Source of the DNA: Brevundimonas bullata
GTDB taxonomy: Bacteria; Pseudomonadota; Alphaproteobacteria; Caulobacterales; Caulobacteraceae
Assembly: GCF_014207965.1 (NCBI RefSeq)
Contig: NZ_JACHLM010000002.1
Span: 743,893 to 807,892 of the forward strand
DNA length: 64,000 bases
Reading direction: 5' to 3'
A program made the position numbers and the translations under genes. Positions within the stretch are counted from its first letter, which is position 1. Every line of letters begins with the position of its first letter. Below, one piece after another: positions 51,203 to 62,200 of this stretch. Under the pieces are notes generated by a model, which saw nothing but the letters and a program-made list of their open reading frames with translations, was not told where the DNA came from and did no database searches.

Positions 51203-51556
51203 ATGAAAGTTCGATCACTGGTAGCCATTCTGGCCTTGGCTTCGTGTTCGCCGTCTGCGGCACCTCCCAAGGATGCCGCGAACGCCACGAATGCGGCTCA
51301 TTGCGTAAACGCCCTCTATCTCGCTGCCGCCGCAGGCAATGCCGATCCTGAACGTTCGTCCCTGATGTTCCCATGGCGCATCACAAGCACTGCCTCACCT
51401 GAAGGCCGTTTAAGGCTCCGCTGCGAGGTTCGAAATCGCGATACGCGGGCTTGGGTAACAGCGGACGTGCTTTGCAACGACAGTGAGCGGGAAGGGTGCG
51501 TACGTGTCGTCGGCTACGAGGCGTCAGAGGAGCTGTCTATTCCAAGCCAGCGATAG
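51203..51556 (+). CDS. small phage-encoded lipoprotein
   Basis: The 117-residue product has a short signal and lipobox L-A-S-C (Cys15), then five further Cys in the mature part. It lies within the tail genes with its own terminator. Prophage lipoproteins in this position can block superinfection, but no similarity shows that here. Confidence 0.65.
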   Translation: MKVRSLVAILALASCSPSAAPPKDAANATNAAHCVNALYLAAAAGNADPERSSLMFPWRITSTASPEGRLRLRCEVRNRDTRAWVTADVLCNDSEREGCVRVVGYEASEELSIPSQR

Positions 51557-51576
51557 ATCGCATCGAAAGTACAGCG

Positions 51577-51604
51577 AGGGCGGCTCTTTCGGGCCGCCCT
51601 TTTT
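51577..51604 (+). terminator. intrinsic terminator after the lipoprotein gene
   Basis: The stem AGGGCGGC/GCCGCCCT with a short CTCTTTCGG loop is followed by TTTTT (51600-51604). Confidence 0.85.
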
Positions 51605-51617
51605 CATGGAGTTGGCT

Positions 51618-51893
51618 ATGAAAGTTTCCCTTCAACCCATCCAGGCCGGTGAGGCCGTCCAGCTCAGCGACGGGGGCCGCGTCGTTCAGGGTTATGATCC
51701 GCGAGAGGATTCCAGCCTCAATCTCGCGGCTTCATCAGCATCTCTTTTTGACCCTGCTCATAGTGCCATTGAAGAGAATCCGGCTCCTCTTCCGCGAGCC
51801 GCACTAGAAGGTCGCGTGCAGCGGCTAGAACGAGCTTTTGAGCGTCTCTCATGCTCATGTCAGGCGAAGCCGCCACAGCGACGCCAACGGTAA
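51618..51893 (+). CDS. 91-residue hypothetical protein overlapping an antisense gene
   Basis: The ATG has GGAG six bases upstream. The product has a beta-like N terminus and a short coiled coil (R-V-Q-R-L-E-R-A-F-E-R-L). Its 3' 176 nt lie antisense to the better supported gene at 51718-52056. It is probably a remnant or a weakly supported gene. Confidence 0.4.
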   Translation: MKVSLQPIQAGEAVQLSDGGRVVQGYDPREDSSLNLAASSASLFDPAHSAIEENPAPLPRAALEGRVQRLERAFERLSCSCQAKPPQRRQR

Positions 51894-52056
51894 GGCCCGG
51901 CCCAAAGGGCGAGCCGTCTGACGCCTGTATGTTGATCGATATGGTTCCGCCGATGCCCTCTTCGGGTTCGCCGCCGGCCAGCGGGTCGAGGATGACCGGT
52001 TCCAGCGCGGTAATGGAAACCCGTCCGATCGCTCGGTCGTCGTAACGTCCAGCCAT
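51718..52056 (-). CDS. hypothetical protein on the strand opposite to the tail genes
   Basis: A strong GGGAGG lies 5 nt upstream of the ATG. The 112-residue product has a normal-looking composition, with D-P-L-A-G-G-E-P-E-E-G-I-G-G-T-I-S-I-N-I and a helical C-terminal half. No family is recognised. Opposite orientation within the late operon marks it as accessory. Confidence 0.6.
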   Translation of the reverse strand: MAGRYDDRAIGRVSITALEPVILDPLAGGEPEEGIGGTISINIQASDGSPFGPGLTVGVAVAASPDMSMRDAQKLVLAAARDLLVRLAEEEPDSLQWHYEQGQKEMLMKPRD

Positions 52057-52129
52057 GTCGCCCTCCCAGAATGAGGCGGCACCCTGCCCGGTTCGCAGAA
52101 CGCCGTCACCCTGAACAGAATTCGAACAT

Positions 52130-52152
52130 GGCTCGCTTCGGCGGGCCTTTTT
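52130..52152 (+). terminator. intrinsic terminator before the tape measure gene
   Basis: The stem GGCTCGC/GCGGGCC (one G-U pair) with loop TTCG is followed by TTTTT. It is 14 nt before the tape measure ATG, so late transcription must read through or restart here. Confidence 0.7.
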
Positions 52153-52165
52153 CTATGGAGGCTCC

Positions 52166-54571
52166 ATGGCTGACGGCACCGTAGTCGGCTCGGCCGAATT
52201 CGAGCTTCGAGCGACCCGCCAGAAATTGGGTCAAGACATCAAGGCCGCCGAGCGCGACTTAGACGTGTTCGTCGATCGAGCAGAGAAGAAAGCCAGCACC
52301 GGCGCGGGCAATATCGGCTCCGGCATTGAGAAGATGACGCGCGCGGCAACGGCCGGCGTTCTTGCCCTGACCGCCGTACTTGCAGCAGCGGCAACCTTCG
52401 CATTTCAGGCGGGCCAAGCCAGCCTTAAGATGGCCGATGACATGGCGAACAGCGCCCGCCGGATCGGCATCGGCACGACCGCCCTTCAAGAGTGGCGCTA
52501 TGTGGCCCGCAAGACCGGCGAGGATGCGGCCGCCGTCGACGCCGACCTGGAGAAGTTTGCGACGAAGTTCGCCCAGGCGCAGGCCGGCATCTCGAAGGAG
52601 GCAATGAAGCCCTTCACTCGCTTGATGTTCGATGAGGATGACCTCCGCAAGATCAAGGATGCAGATCAGGCTCTTGAGCAGGTGATGGACCGCATCTCGG
52701 CGCTGAAGAACCCGAACGATCGTCAGGCTATTGCCGAACAGATCGGGCTGGGATCGCTGGCCACAGCGGCGCGCGAGGGTGGAGAAGAGGTTGCCCGCCT
52801 GCGCGATGAAGCTGCGGCGCTCGGCTTCGTTATGGACGCGGACATCATCAAGAAGGGCGCCGACGCACAGGGTCAGCTTGAGGACCTTTCGCAGGTCATC
52901 GGCATTCAGATGGCTGAGGCGTTCATCAACCTCAGCGACGAAGTGCTGAACTTCACCTCCCAAATCGCCGACGCCATCAATGCGCTCAGCGATTTCATCG
53001 ATAAGTCGCAGGCCGCCAAACGCGTCACTGGATTCGGGCTCGGCGACGCCCTGGGCACAGCTGCTTCGCCCCTGGGGCTGGTAAAGGGCCTATGGAAGAT
53101 GGGTCGTTTCGCTGTGAACGGCCCGAACCTCGTGAATACCGACGCCCTGGAAGACTTGGCGAGCGGAACGGGACGCTATGCGCCAACCCGTACTCCGCGC
53201 CGGTCCTCCTCTAGCGGCAGCCCGACGCTGGGGAGTGTGCCCGGCCGCTCGACCACCAACAACAACGCTGAACGCGCAGCCGAGCGCGAAGCCCGCCGCG
53301 CCGAACGCGTCGAGCAAGAGATCTTCCGCGCCCGCCAGCGCGCCCTAGGCATTGCCGACGAAGAGGTGATGACCGTCCAGGAGCGCTTCGACCTTGCCCA
53401 GGCCCAGGTGAAGCTGGAGCGTGAAGCCGAGGCCTCTGAGCTGGAAAGCAAGCTTGCCCGCGGGGAATACAAGCAGGCCGAGTTCGACCAGTTCAAGCTG
53501 ATCCAGACCCAGACGGCGACCCTGGAGGATCGGGTGTCCGCAGACATCCTCGCCCGCGACCTGGCCGACGAGCGGTTGGCGAAGGAGCGCGCCCTCACCG
53601 ACCTGACGGCGGACCTGCTGTCGCTCCAGTCCAGCGCCGCCCGCACCGCCAAGGAGCGCCGGGAGATCGAGCTACGGCTGCTGGCCATGGCTCAGCGCCG
53701 CGCCCGGGAAGACCTGGAGACGGAACTCAGCCGCACGCCGGGCCTGACGGACGGCGACAAACAGGCGCGCCGTGACGCGCTGGGGCAGGTTCAGGCCGCT
53801 CAGTCGGCCGCGGTAAACCGCCAGACCATGTCGCCGCTGGAGGCCTGGCGCGACCAGAGCCTGAAGACGGCCGGCGAGATCGCGGAAGCCTATGAGAACG
53901 TCGCGGCCCGCGGCCTCGATGCGCTGAATGATGGGATCGTCGATGCGATCATGAACAGCAAGGACCTCGGCGAGACCTTCTCCAACGTCGCCAAACAGAT
54001 CATCGCTGATCTGGCCTCTATCGCCGTACGCCAGTCGATCACCGAGCCGCTGGCCAACATGCTCTTCGGCGGCGGCTCCTCGCGCGGCGGCGACGCCAAG
54101 GCTCTGGCTCGTGCGGCCAAGGGCGGCGGATCATCCGACTGGCTGTCCAAGGCCATCGGCTTCGGCCGCTCGCTCTTCGGCTTCTCGGAGGGCGGTTACA
54201 CCGGCGCCGGCGGCGTCATGGAGCCTGCGGGTATCGTCCACAAAGGCGAGTTCGTCCTACCGCAGCGCGCCGTGTCCCGCATCGGCCTGCCGAAGCTGGA
54301 AGCCATGCGCCTCGGCACCCTGCCCGGCTACGCCAACGGCGGCTTGGTCGGGGGCGGTTCATTCGGCAGCGTCGGGCCTCGCCCCGGCAACGCGCCCTAC
54401 TTCGACCTGCGCGGCGCTGTCCTGACGCAGGAGCTGCTGGACCAGATGAACGCCATCGGCTCGCAAAGCGAAGACCGAGCCTACGGGCGTGCCGTGAAGG
54501 ACGTCCCTGCCTTGGCCCAGAGCCAGACCGCCAAGCAGCAGCAACACGCCGTCGGCCGCCGGAGACGATAA
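52166..54571 (+). CDS. tape measure protein
   Basis: The 801-residue product has a helical N-terminal part, a hydrophobic stretch (V-L-A-L-T-A-V-L-A-A-A-A-T-F-A-F), long Ala/Arg/Glu coiled coils (~residues 370-560) and the usual C-terminal segment I-A-D-L-A-S-I-A-V-R-Q-S-I-T-E-P-L-A-N. The G-I-V-H-K-G-E-F-V-L-P motif is also typical. The length suggests a tail of roughly 120 nm if the usual ~1.5 Å per residue holds. Confidence 0.9.
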   Translation: MADGTVVGSAEFELRATRQKLGQDIKAAERDLDVFVDRAEKKASTGAGNIGSGIEKMTRAATAGVLALTAVLAAAATFAFQAGQASLKMADDMANSARRIGIGTTALQEWRYVARKTGEDAAAVDADLEKFATKFAQAQAGISKEAMKPFTRLMFDEDDLRKIKDADQALEQVMDRISALKNPNDRQAIAEQIGLGSLATAAREGGEEVARLRDEAAALGFVMDADIIKKGADAQGQLEDLSQVIGIQMAEAFINLSDEVLNFTSQIADAINALSDFIDKSQAAKRVTGFGLGDALGTAASPLGLVKGLWKMGRFAVNGPNLVNTDALEDLASGTGRYAPTRTPRRSSSSGSPTLGSVPGRSTTNNNAERAAEREARRAERVEQEIFRARQRALGIADEEVMTVQERFDLAQAQVKLEREAEASELESKLARGEYKQAEFDQFKLIQTQTATLEDRVSADILARDLADERLAKERALTDLTADLLSLQSSAARTAKERREIELRLLAMAQRRAREDLETELSRTPGLTDGDKQARRDALGQVQAAQSAAVNRQTMSPLEAWRDQSLKTAGEIAEAYENVAARGLDALNDGIVDAIMNSKDLGETFSNVAKQIIADLASIAVRQSITEPLANMLFGGGSSRGGDAKALARAAKGGGSSDWLSKAIGFGRSLFGFSEGGYTGAGGVMEPAGIVHKGEFVLPQRAVSRIGLPKLEAMRLGTLPGYANGGLVGGGSFGSVGPRPGNAPYFDLRGAVLTQELLDQMNAIGSQSEDRAYGRAVKDVPALAQSQTAKQQQHAVGRRRR

Positions 54572-55161
54572 TGGCCGCATTGGTCCTGCCTACCCGTCCC
54601 GCGCCGTCCTCCATGACGCCGCGGCCCATCAGCTCGCGCAATGAGCAGCGCCCGGCGTCGCAGGGTCCGGTTAACCGCTACATGCGGCCGGGCACCCGCT
54701 GGGCCTGGGACATCACCCTGGCTCCGCAGTCCTACGTGGCCAGCCTGGAGTGGGACGACCTTCTGTCGGAATCCGACACGGTCATCATGAAGATCTATCA
54801 ACCCGGTCTGGACACCGGCGCACCGGGATCGCCCTTGATCGACGGCGCCAACCAGATCGGCCGGACTCTGAACCTGAAGGGGCTGACGCCCGGCTACGTC
54901 TTCCGCAAGGGCCAGTGGATCAGCTTCCCGGTACTGGGCCAGCTGTTCGCCTACAAGGTGCGCACGCTGACGACCGTTGCCGGTGACGGCCAGGTCGCCC
55001 TGCCCTTGCTGACGCTGCTGCGCCTGCCGCCTGCGAACAACGCTGTCGTGGACGTGGCCCAGCCGCGCGCCGAGGGCTTCGCAACGGTCGATCCCCAATC
55101 TCTGGAAGTCGGGACGGATCGCTTGGTCCGCCTGCGGTTCACCCTGGAGGAGCGCGAATAA
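54571..55161 (+). CDS. distal tail-region protein
   Basis: The 196-residue product is beta-rich (R-W-A-W-D-I-T-L-A-P-Q-S, G-Q-W-I-S-F-P-V-L-G-Q). Its place after the tape measure gene fits a distal tail component. The start overlaps the previous TAA (TAATG). Confidence 0.65.
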   Translation: MAALVLPTRPAPSSMTPRPISSRNEQRPASQGPVNRYMRPGTRWAWDITLAPQSYVASLEWDDLLSESDTVIMKIYQPGLDTGAPGSPLIDGANQIGRTLNLKGLTPGYVFRKGQWISFPVLGQLFAYKVRTLTTVAGDGQVALPLLTLLRLPPANNAVVDVAQPRAEGFATVDPQSLEVGTDRLVRLRFTLEERE

Positions 55162-55802
55162 TGGACGCCGCCTCTATCGCCGCCCGCAAGCAGCCCGTCG
55201 CGTGGATTGTCCAGCTGCTGAAGTGGGAAACGGCAGACTTCACCCTGCGGCTGTCGACGGGCGGCTTCATCCCCTGGGGAAGCGAAGTCTTCCTCGCCCG
55301 CGATCCGACCTATGGCGTGCTTGGCGAGCTGCCGACCTTTGAAGACGGCATCGACAGCCAGACGACCCGTGCGACGCTGACGATCATCCCCCCCGACCAG
55401 GCCGGGTTTGCAGCCGTGGCGGATGGGAAGCACGCCAAGAGCCTGATCCAGGTGTGGGACGCGACCCTCGACGGCGACACTGGCCTGCTCATCGGCACGC
55501 CCGACCTGCTGTTCCGGGGGATCGTGGACTTCCCGCGCGTGATCAACGGCGAAAGCTGGGAGGTCGTGCTGGAGTGCGGCACCGAAGAGGCGCTGCTGAA
55601 CGAGCCGAACGAAGACCGGCGCCTATCGAACCCCTTCCATCAATCCGTCTGGCCCGGCGAACTGGGCCTCGCCTACGTCACCGGCCTGGGCCGCAAGGTC
55701 TATTGGCGCGCCAACTCCCCGGCGGGCAGCGGCGGCGGTGGCTACGTAAGCGGCGGCGGCAATGGCGGCGGCGGCGGCTTTGCAAACCAGGCGTCCTACT
55801 GA
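55161..55802 (+). CDS. tail tip protein (DUF2163-like)
   Basis: The 213-residue product contains D-S-Q-T-T-R-A-T-L-T-I and L-L-F-R-G-I-V-D-F-P, the beta-domain pattern of hub/tip proteins. It ends in a Gly-rich tail. It overlaps its neighbours by 1 nt on each side. Confidence 0.65.
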   Translation: MDAASIAARKQPVAWIVQLLKWETADFTLRLSTGGFIPWGSEVFLARDPTYGVLGELPTFEDGIDSQTTRATLTIIPPDQAGFAAVADGKHAKSLIQVWDATLDGDTGLLIGTPDLLFRGIVDFPRVINGESWEVVLECGTEEALLNEPNEDRRLSNPFHQSVWPGELGLAYVTGLGRKVYWRANSPAGSGGGGYVSGGGNGGGGGFANQASY

Positions 55803-56254
55803 TGATCGACCCGAGAGAACGCCGCAAGCGCGCGGCCGAGGCCTGCCGCAAACGCTTCCATCACAAGCCCTACAAGCCCGGCACGCGCGATTGTCCGTTG
55901 CTGGCCCTGCATGACCTTCGTCAGCTCGGCGTGTCGGTGCCTTGGGCCAAGGGCCTGCGCTGGAAGTCCGAAGCCGAAGGCCTGAAGACGCTCAAGGCGC
56001 TGGGCTTCGCCAACCTGATCGAGGCGCTGGATAGCCTGGACTTGGCCCGGATTGCCCCGGCCATGGCGCGCACGGCCGACATCGTCGCTCTGCCGACGAC
56101 CCACAAGCTGGGCGCCTTGGCCATCTGCATGAAGGACGACGGCGGGCGGACCCTGCTCGGTTACACCGAGGCCAGCCCCGACGCCGAGATCCTGACGAAC
56201 GTCACCGACTTTGCCCGCGACGAGCTGGGTTACTGCGCCTGGAGGGTCATCTAA
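55802..56254 (+). CDS. NlpC/P60-like (DUF6950-type) tail protein
   Basis: The 150-residue product has T-R-D-C-P-L-L-A-L-H-D-L (Cys ~31) and T-T-H-K-L-G-A-L-A, the pattern of small papain-like cysteine peptidases placed before the tip attachment protein. It would open peptidoglycan for DNA entry. The catalytic set is only partly visible. Confidence 0.6.
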   Translation: MIDPRERRKRAAEACRKRFHHKPYKPGTRDCPLLALHDLRQLGVSVPWAKGLRWKSEAEGLKTLKALGFANLIEALDSLDLARIAPAMARTADIVALPTTHKLGALAICMKDDGGRTLLGYTEASPDAEILTNVTDFARDELGYCAWRVI

Positions 56255-59200
56255 TGGGTAAGGCCCTCAAGACGGTCGGCGTCATCATTGGCGCCGCAGC
56301 CCTGATCGCCACCGGCGTCGGCGCCCTGGCCATGCCGGCGCTGGCAGGCACGACCACCCTGTTCGGGGTTTCGGTCGGCACACTGAACACCATCAGCTCG
56401 GGCCTCGTGGCTGTCGGAGGGATGCTGGACAAGCCCAAGAGCCAGGGCTCCGCGTCGCCGGACGAGTGGACTTCCAACCCGGACCAGCCGATCCCCTTCC
56501 TGATGGGGCGCATGGGCGTCGCGGGGAAGATCGTCCAGCGCGACGAGTTCGGCCCCGACAACATGTATCAGGGCATCGTCGGCATCCTGTCGGGCGCAGG
56601 GCCGATCCGGGGCGTGACGAGCTTCTCCGGCGACAAGCAGCCCGTCACCTTCGGCGCCAACGGCATCGCCGTTTCGTCGCAGTGGCAGGGCGAGATGTGG
56701 ATGGTGCGCCGGTCGGGCGCGCAGCCTGACACCGCGCTCACGGTCCCGGTCGGCCTGAAGCTCGGCGGCTCCTCGTTTGAATGGTCGAGCGCGGCGCGGC
56801 TCTCCGGCAAGGCCTGCTACCTGCAGGTGCTGGGCGAGAACTCCAAGGGCACGGCCTTCCCTGCTGGCATCCCAGACCCGGTCCATGTGGCCGAGGGCAT
56901 CTTCGGTTACGACCCGCGATACGATGACACCTATCCTGGCGGCGCCGGGCCTTGCCGCCTGGGTGTCCGCTCGACCTATCGCTGGATCGAGGACGGCGGC
57001 ATCGGCGCCCTAAACTGGGCTCTTGGCCTGGTCGAGAACGGTCAGGTTGTCGGGGGCATCGGCGCATCGATCGACGGCATCGACGTCCCGGCCTTTGTCG
57101 AAGTCGCCAACATCGCCGACGCCAATGGCTGGAAGCTCGCGGCCTGGCCCGACACGTCTGAGGACGTTTCGGCCGTCCTCGACCAGTTGCTTCAGGCGGC
57201 CGGCGCCGTGCGGGCTCGCCACGCGGGCAAGATCAGCTGCGTCAGCCGGGGCGCCCCGCGCGCTTCGGTCGCCACCATCACCGCGCGCGACACCGCTGGC
57301 GACATCGAACTGGACACGGCGCCCAGCCTGTTCAACCGTCTGAACACCATCACGCCACGCTTCATGAGCGAGGCGGCCGGCTGGGTGCTGACGCCGGCCA
57401 ACCCCGTGGCCTTCGCGCAGTACGTCACCGACGATGGTGGCAAGCACGGCGACCAGATCGACTATCGGTTCGTGCCTCTGCTGAAGCAGGCGGCGGAACT
57501 GGCGGCCTACGACATCCTCGATGCTCGAGAGCCCTTCTCCGGCACGATCCCGCTCAAGGCGCACATGCGCCACCTCAAGCGCGGCGACACCTTCGACATC
57601 GACGAGCCCGGCTTCCTGATGGACGGGGTGAAGTGCATCGTCCTGAGCCGATCCTACGACCCGAAGACGGCCCAGGTCCGCATCGGCTTCCGCTCGGAGA
57701 CGGACAGCAAGCACGCCTTGGCGCTCGGCAAGACGACCACGCTGCCTGCCTTCCCGGTCCTAACGCCGACCGACCCCACCTTCGTCTCCCCGCCCCTGCC
57801 CGAAGACTGGACCATCATCGTCCGTCCGCCGGCGCCGGGCGGCACGCAACTGCCTGGCTTCGATCTGACGGGCATCGTCTCCAACTCGACCGCCACGGCC
57901 ATCATCGTGGAATACGGGCCGACGCCGGACGGTCCCTGGAAGCAGGTCTATCAGGGTCCGCCGACGGTCGAGACCATTCCCATCGACGCGCTGCAGCCGG
58001 GGCAGACCTACTACGTCGCGGTCCAGTATCAGCGGAACCAGAACTACTCCGACCGCCATATCTACGGCCCGGAGACGGCGCCTGGGCTCGTCGCCGAAGA
58101 CACCACCCACCTGAACGGCAAGCCCGTCACCGAGATCACCGACCGTCTGCAATCCGTAGAGGCGGTGGCGTCGGCGGCGCAGCAGGGCGTGGCCGATCTG
58201 GAAGCGGTCTATGGCGACACGGTCAGCGCGGCGGCGAGCGCGGCGGCGGCGGCGGACAGCGCGGCGGCGGCGAACCAGGCCAAGGCGGACGCGGTCATCG
58301 CCCAGGGCGCGGCCCAGGCGGCCCGCGACGTGGCCTCGACCAAGGCGGGCGATGCGGCGGGTTCGGCGGCGTCGGCCCTGACCAGCAAGAATGACTCGGC
58401 GGCGAGCGCAGCCACGGCGACGACCAAGGCGCAGGACGCCACGAACGCGGCGGCCACGGCGACGCAACAGGCCGGGCTTGCGGCGGGCAGCGCCACGGCG
58501 GCGGGCGGCTCGGCCACGGCGGCGGCGGGCAGCGCCTCTCAGGCGACGACGAAGGCCAATGAGGCCGGGAACAGCGCCACGGCGGCCAACGCCTCCAAGG
58601 TGGCTGCGGAAAGCGCTCGGGACGCGTCTCAAGGCTCGGCCACGGCGTCGGCGGCGAGCGCATCCAGCGCCGCGACCTCGGCCGATGCGGCGGGAACCTC
58701 GGCCAGCGCGGCGAACACCGCCAAACTCGCAGCTGAAACCGCACGCGCCCAGGCCCAGACCTTCCGTAACGAGGCGGCGGACAGCGCCACCAATGCGGCG
58801 GGGTCTGCGGCCACTGCGTCCAGCGCCGCCAGTCAATCCGCCACGGCCCGCGACCAGTCGCAGGGCTTCGCCAATGCGGCCAACACCTCGGCCCAGAACG
58901 CGGCAGGGTCGGCCACGGCGGCGGGCAACAGCGCCTCGGCGGCGAACACGTCGAAGACGGCGGCGGAAGCGGCCTATGGCGCCTCGCTGGCGGCGGCCAT
59001 CGCGGGCTTCCCGGACGTTATTCAGGCAGATTTGTTGTCGCGGGCGTCCGTTGGAAGTCCTGCCTCTATGGCCAGTCTTCCCCCGTCCGATGTCGTCAAC
59101 GGTGTGTGGAACACAGTCACTTCAGCGGACAGTTTTGTCGCCTTCAAGGGTGTAGTTCCCTGGAAACAGGGTGAGATCTACGAGCTATCTATCGCTGTCG

Positions 59201-62200
59201 AGGGCCTTACGGACACCAATGGCCCGCCTCATGCGCGGCTATACATCAATACACTGAACCCCGACTATACGTCGAAATCAGCAAGCAACGGCTCTGCGAG
59301 TTTGGTTACGCCCGTTGGAACCAAGACGACCATTACTGGTCGTATCGGTTTCGGCGTTTCAGGTGTTACAGGTATTTGGAATATTACCGGAGCAGTGGGC
59401 GACTGGGTTCGTTTCGGCTCACTAGTCAACCGCAATCCTACTGGCGCGACCGTCTTAACCGGTGCCAGGTCGCGCATCTCCAGCCTTACATTGCGGAATG
59501 TGACCGCGCTGGTCGCCGCCGAAAAGGCCCGCGATAACACCATCATCACCGGTGGCAACCAAGGGTTCGAGGATGGGCTGACGGGGTGGCAGTCTGGCTT
59601 GTCTGCGACTATTCCTGGGACCCCTTTGAGCACGGCCCAGGGCACCTACTATGTGTCCTATAATGGCGCCTCAGGTGTATTTCTTCCCACTCCTGGCGTC
59701 CGTCGTGACATCGCCACCGAGAAGCTGTTCCCTGTAGATACGACGAGGAAGTATCGCATCCGCACCCGCTTCTTCGTCGGGCCAGATGCTCCCGTGCAGG
59801 TCTATGTCGGCAAGTCGTCACGACTGGCTGACGGCTCGGCTGCAGGCTTGAACACCGGACTGGGTTACGACGTTGTCACCGGGACCACCTTCCCCGCCGG
59901 CACTGGGTGGGTGGAGCGCACGTCCGGAATAATTACTGGAGAGTCTGCTGAAGGCGGCAACGGCGAAACCAACAAGTTCCGGTTTGGAACCAAGTTTGTC
60001 CGACTGATCGCGCTCCTGAACTACGCGCCAGTCACAGGGGCTTTTGCCGCGCTCGACGGCATCTGGATCGAGGACGTCACCGAAAGCGAAGCGGCCAAGG
60101 CTCAAGCCACGGCCTCGGCCACGTCGGCGGCCAACGCGGCCGCATCCGCCACCCTGGCCGGTGAGAAGGCCATCGCGGCGCAGGCCAGCGCCACGGCGGC
60201 GGACACCTCGCGCGCTCAAGCGCAGACGGCGGCGAGCCAGGCCTCTCAGTCCGAAACCAACTCGGCCGGATCGGCGGCTTCGGCGTCCTCGGCCGCCCAG
60301 AACGCGGCCACCTCGCGCGATCAGGCTTCGGGCTTCGCCACGGCGGCTTCGGGATCGGCCTCCACCGCTTCGACCAAGGCCAATGAGGCGGGCAACTCTG
60401 CAGCGGCGGCAGCGGCGTCTCAGGTGTCTGCGTCGGCGGCCAAGGATGCGGCGGTGTCGGCGGCCGTTGCGCTCATGCCGGACGTGATCGCGGCGGATTT
60501 GCTGACTAGTGCGGGCGGGGCTGGTGCACCCGCGTCAAAGCCAAACCTGCCGTCAGCGCAGGTCGCGAGCGGAACGGTCACCTCTCTGGTTGGCGCCAAC
60601 CAAAGCGTGCTCTTCAAATCTGTCGTCCCGTGGAAGCAGGGCGAAATCTATGAAGTGACGATTGATGTCGAGGGGCTGGCGGGGTCGGTTGCTCCGACAG
60701 CTTCTCCCTATGCGGTGCGGCTGACGGCGAACTACAACGCCACTCCGGCACCCTACGAATATTACATCTGGGCCAATAGTCCGGTTGGCCAGACGACCCG
60801 TCGCGTCATCCGCTTCGGTCTTGGCGTGACCCCTGCCGCCTTCAGCGGTGGAGGGGTTCAGACAATCGCGGCTCACGCCGACGCCGCCTTCGTCCGGTTC
60901 GGCGCGCTCCTTAACTTCGGCACAGCGGCGGATCGCCAGTCGCGTCTGAAGCTGCTGACCATCCGCAACGTGACGACGCAGCTGGCCGCCGAAAGCAGCG
61001 CCTCTGCCGCCGCCACCTCGGCCAGCAGCGCCAGCGCCTCCGCCACCACGGCGGGAGAGAAGGCGACGGCGGCCAGCGGCTCGGCGGCCACGGCTGCGAC
61101 CAAGGCGGGCGAGGCTTCGACCTTCGCCAATCAGGCGGCGTCGTCGGCGTCTGGCGCGGCGGGCTCGGCTATCTCCGCGTCTCAGGCGTCGGGCACGGCG
61201 GTCACAGCCCGTGACGCCGCCATCGGCGCCCGAAACGACGCCCAGGCGGCGGCGGCGACGGCGGTGGCCCAGTCCTCCAGCGCCTCGGCTTCGGCGGCGT
61301 CGGCCTCGATCAGCGCCAGCCTGGCGGCCAAGGTCGGTCAACAGAACGAGTACGCCAACGCGGACCTGTCGCAGGGCACCTATGGCTTCACGCCGATCTG
61401 GGGCTTTGGCGGTCCGTTGCCGTCTGTGTCCGTCACCCCGGGCGGCGAGGCGATCCGCTTCCTGAAGACCGGCGGCGAGTTCGACGGATCGTCCACCCGT
61501 TACGGCATCATCGCCATGGACGGCGGCGGGGTGTCGAAGTCGGCGGGCGGCGCCCCGGCGCGCAAGATGTGGCCTGTGGCGTCCGGTGAAAAGATCGGCT
61601 TCGCCATGGACGGTCGCACCCGTGCGGGATCGGCCCGCTGGTTCATCGACGTGCGCTGGTGCGCCAAGGACGGCACCGGCTCCACCTCGCTAGGAAATGC
61701 TCAGAGCGCCCACGGTGAAACAGCATGGCAGCGCATCGGCGTGATCAACACGGCGCCGGGCGATGGCTTTGTCTGGGCTGAGGCTACGGTCATTCTCGGG
61801 TGGGACGGGTCCAGCGGCGTGGCCGACATGGAGTTGCGCCGCCCGACTTTGGCCCGCCTGATCGCCACCGCCACCGACCTGCCCGTCTTTAGCGCTCCGG
61901 CAGGTGGAGGCGCGTTGTCGGATCTGTCGGCGTCTCTGAACATCACCGCCGCCGCCGTCGCTGACGCCCAGACCCGCCTCTCGACGGTGCGGTTCGACGT
62001 GACCGGCGGCGCGGGGGGCGATCCGTTCCAGATCTGGGCGCGGGCGGATGCTTCCGGGTCTGCGGCTGGGATTGTCGCCACCGAGCTGTCGCTGTCCAAC
62101 GTGGTCGGCGGCGCGGTCGTCACCGCCCTTAAACTGGTGGGCGGCCGGGCCGTGTTCGCCGCCCCGATCAGCATCGTGCAGGGCGGGCGCCGCACTACGC

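Noticed and set aside
57760..58836. Arg-rich minus-strand frame in the fibre gene
   Set aside because: It is the complement of the Ala-rich repeats and reads as repetitive Arg/Gly, so not a real protein.
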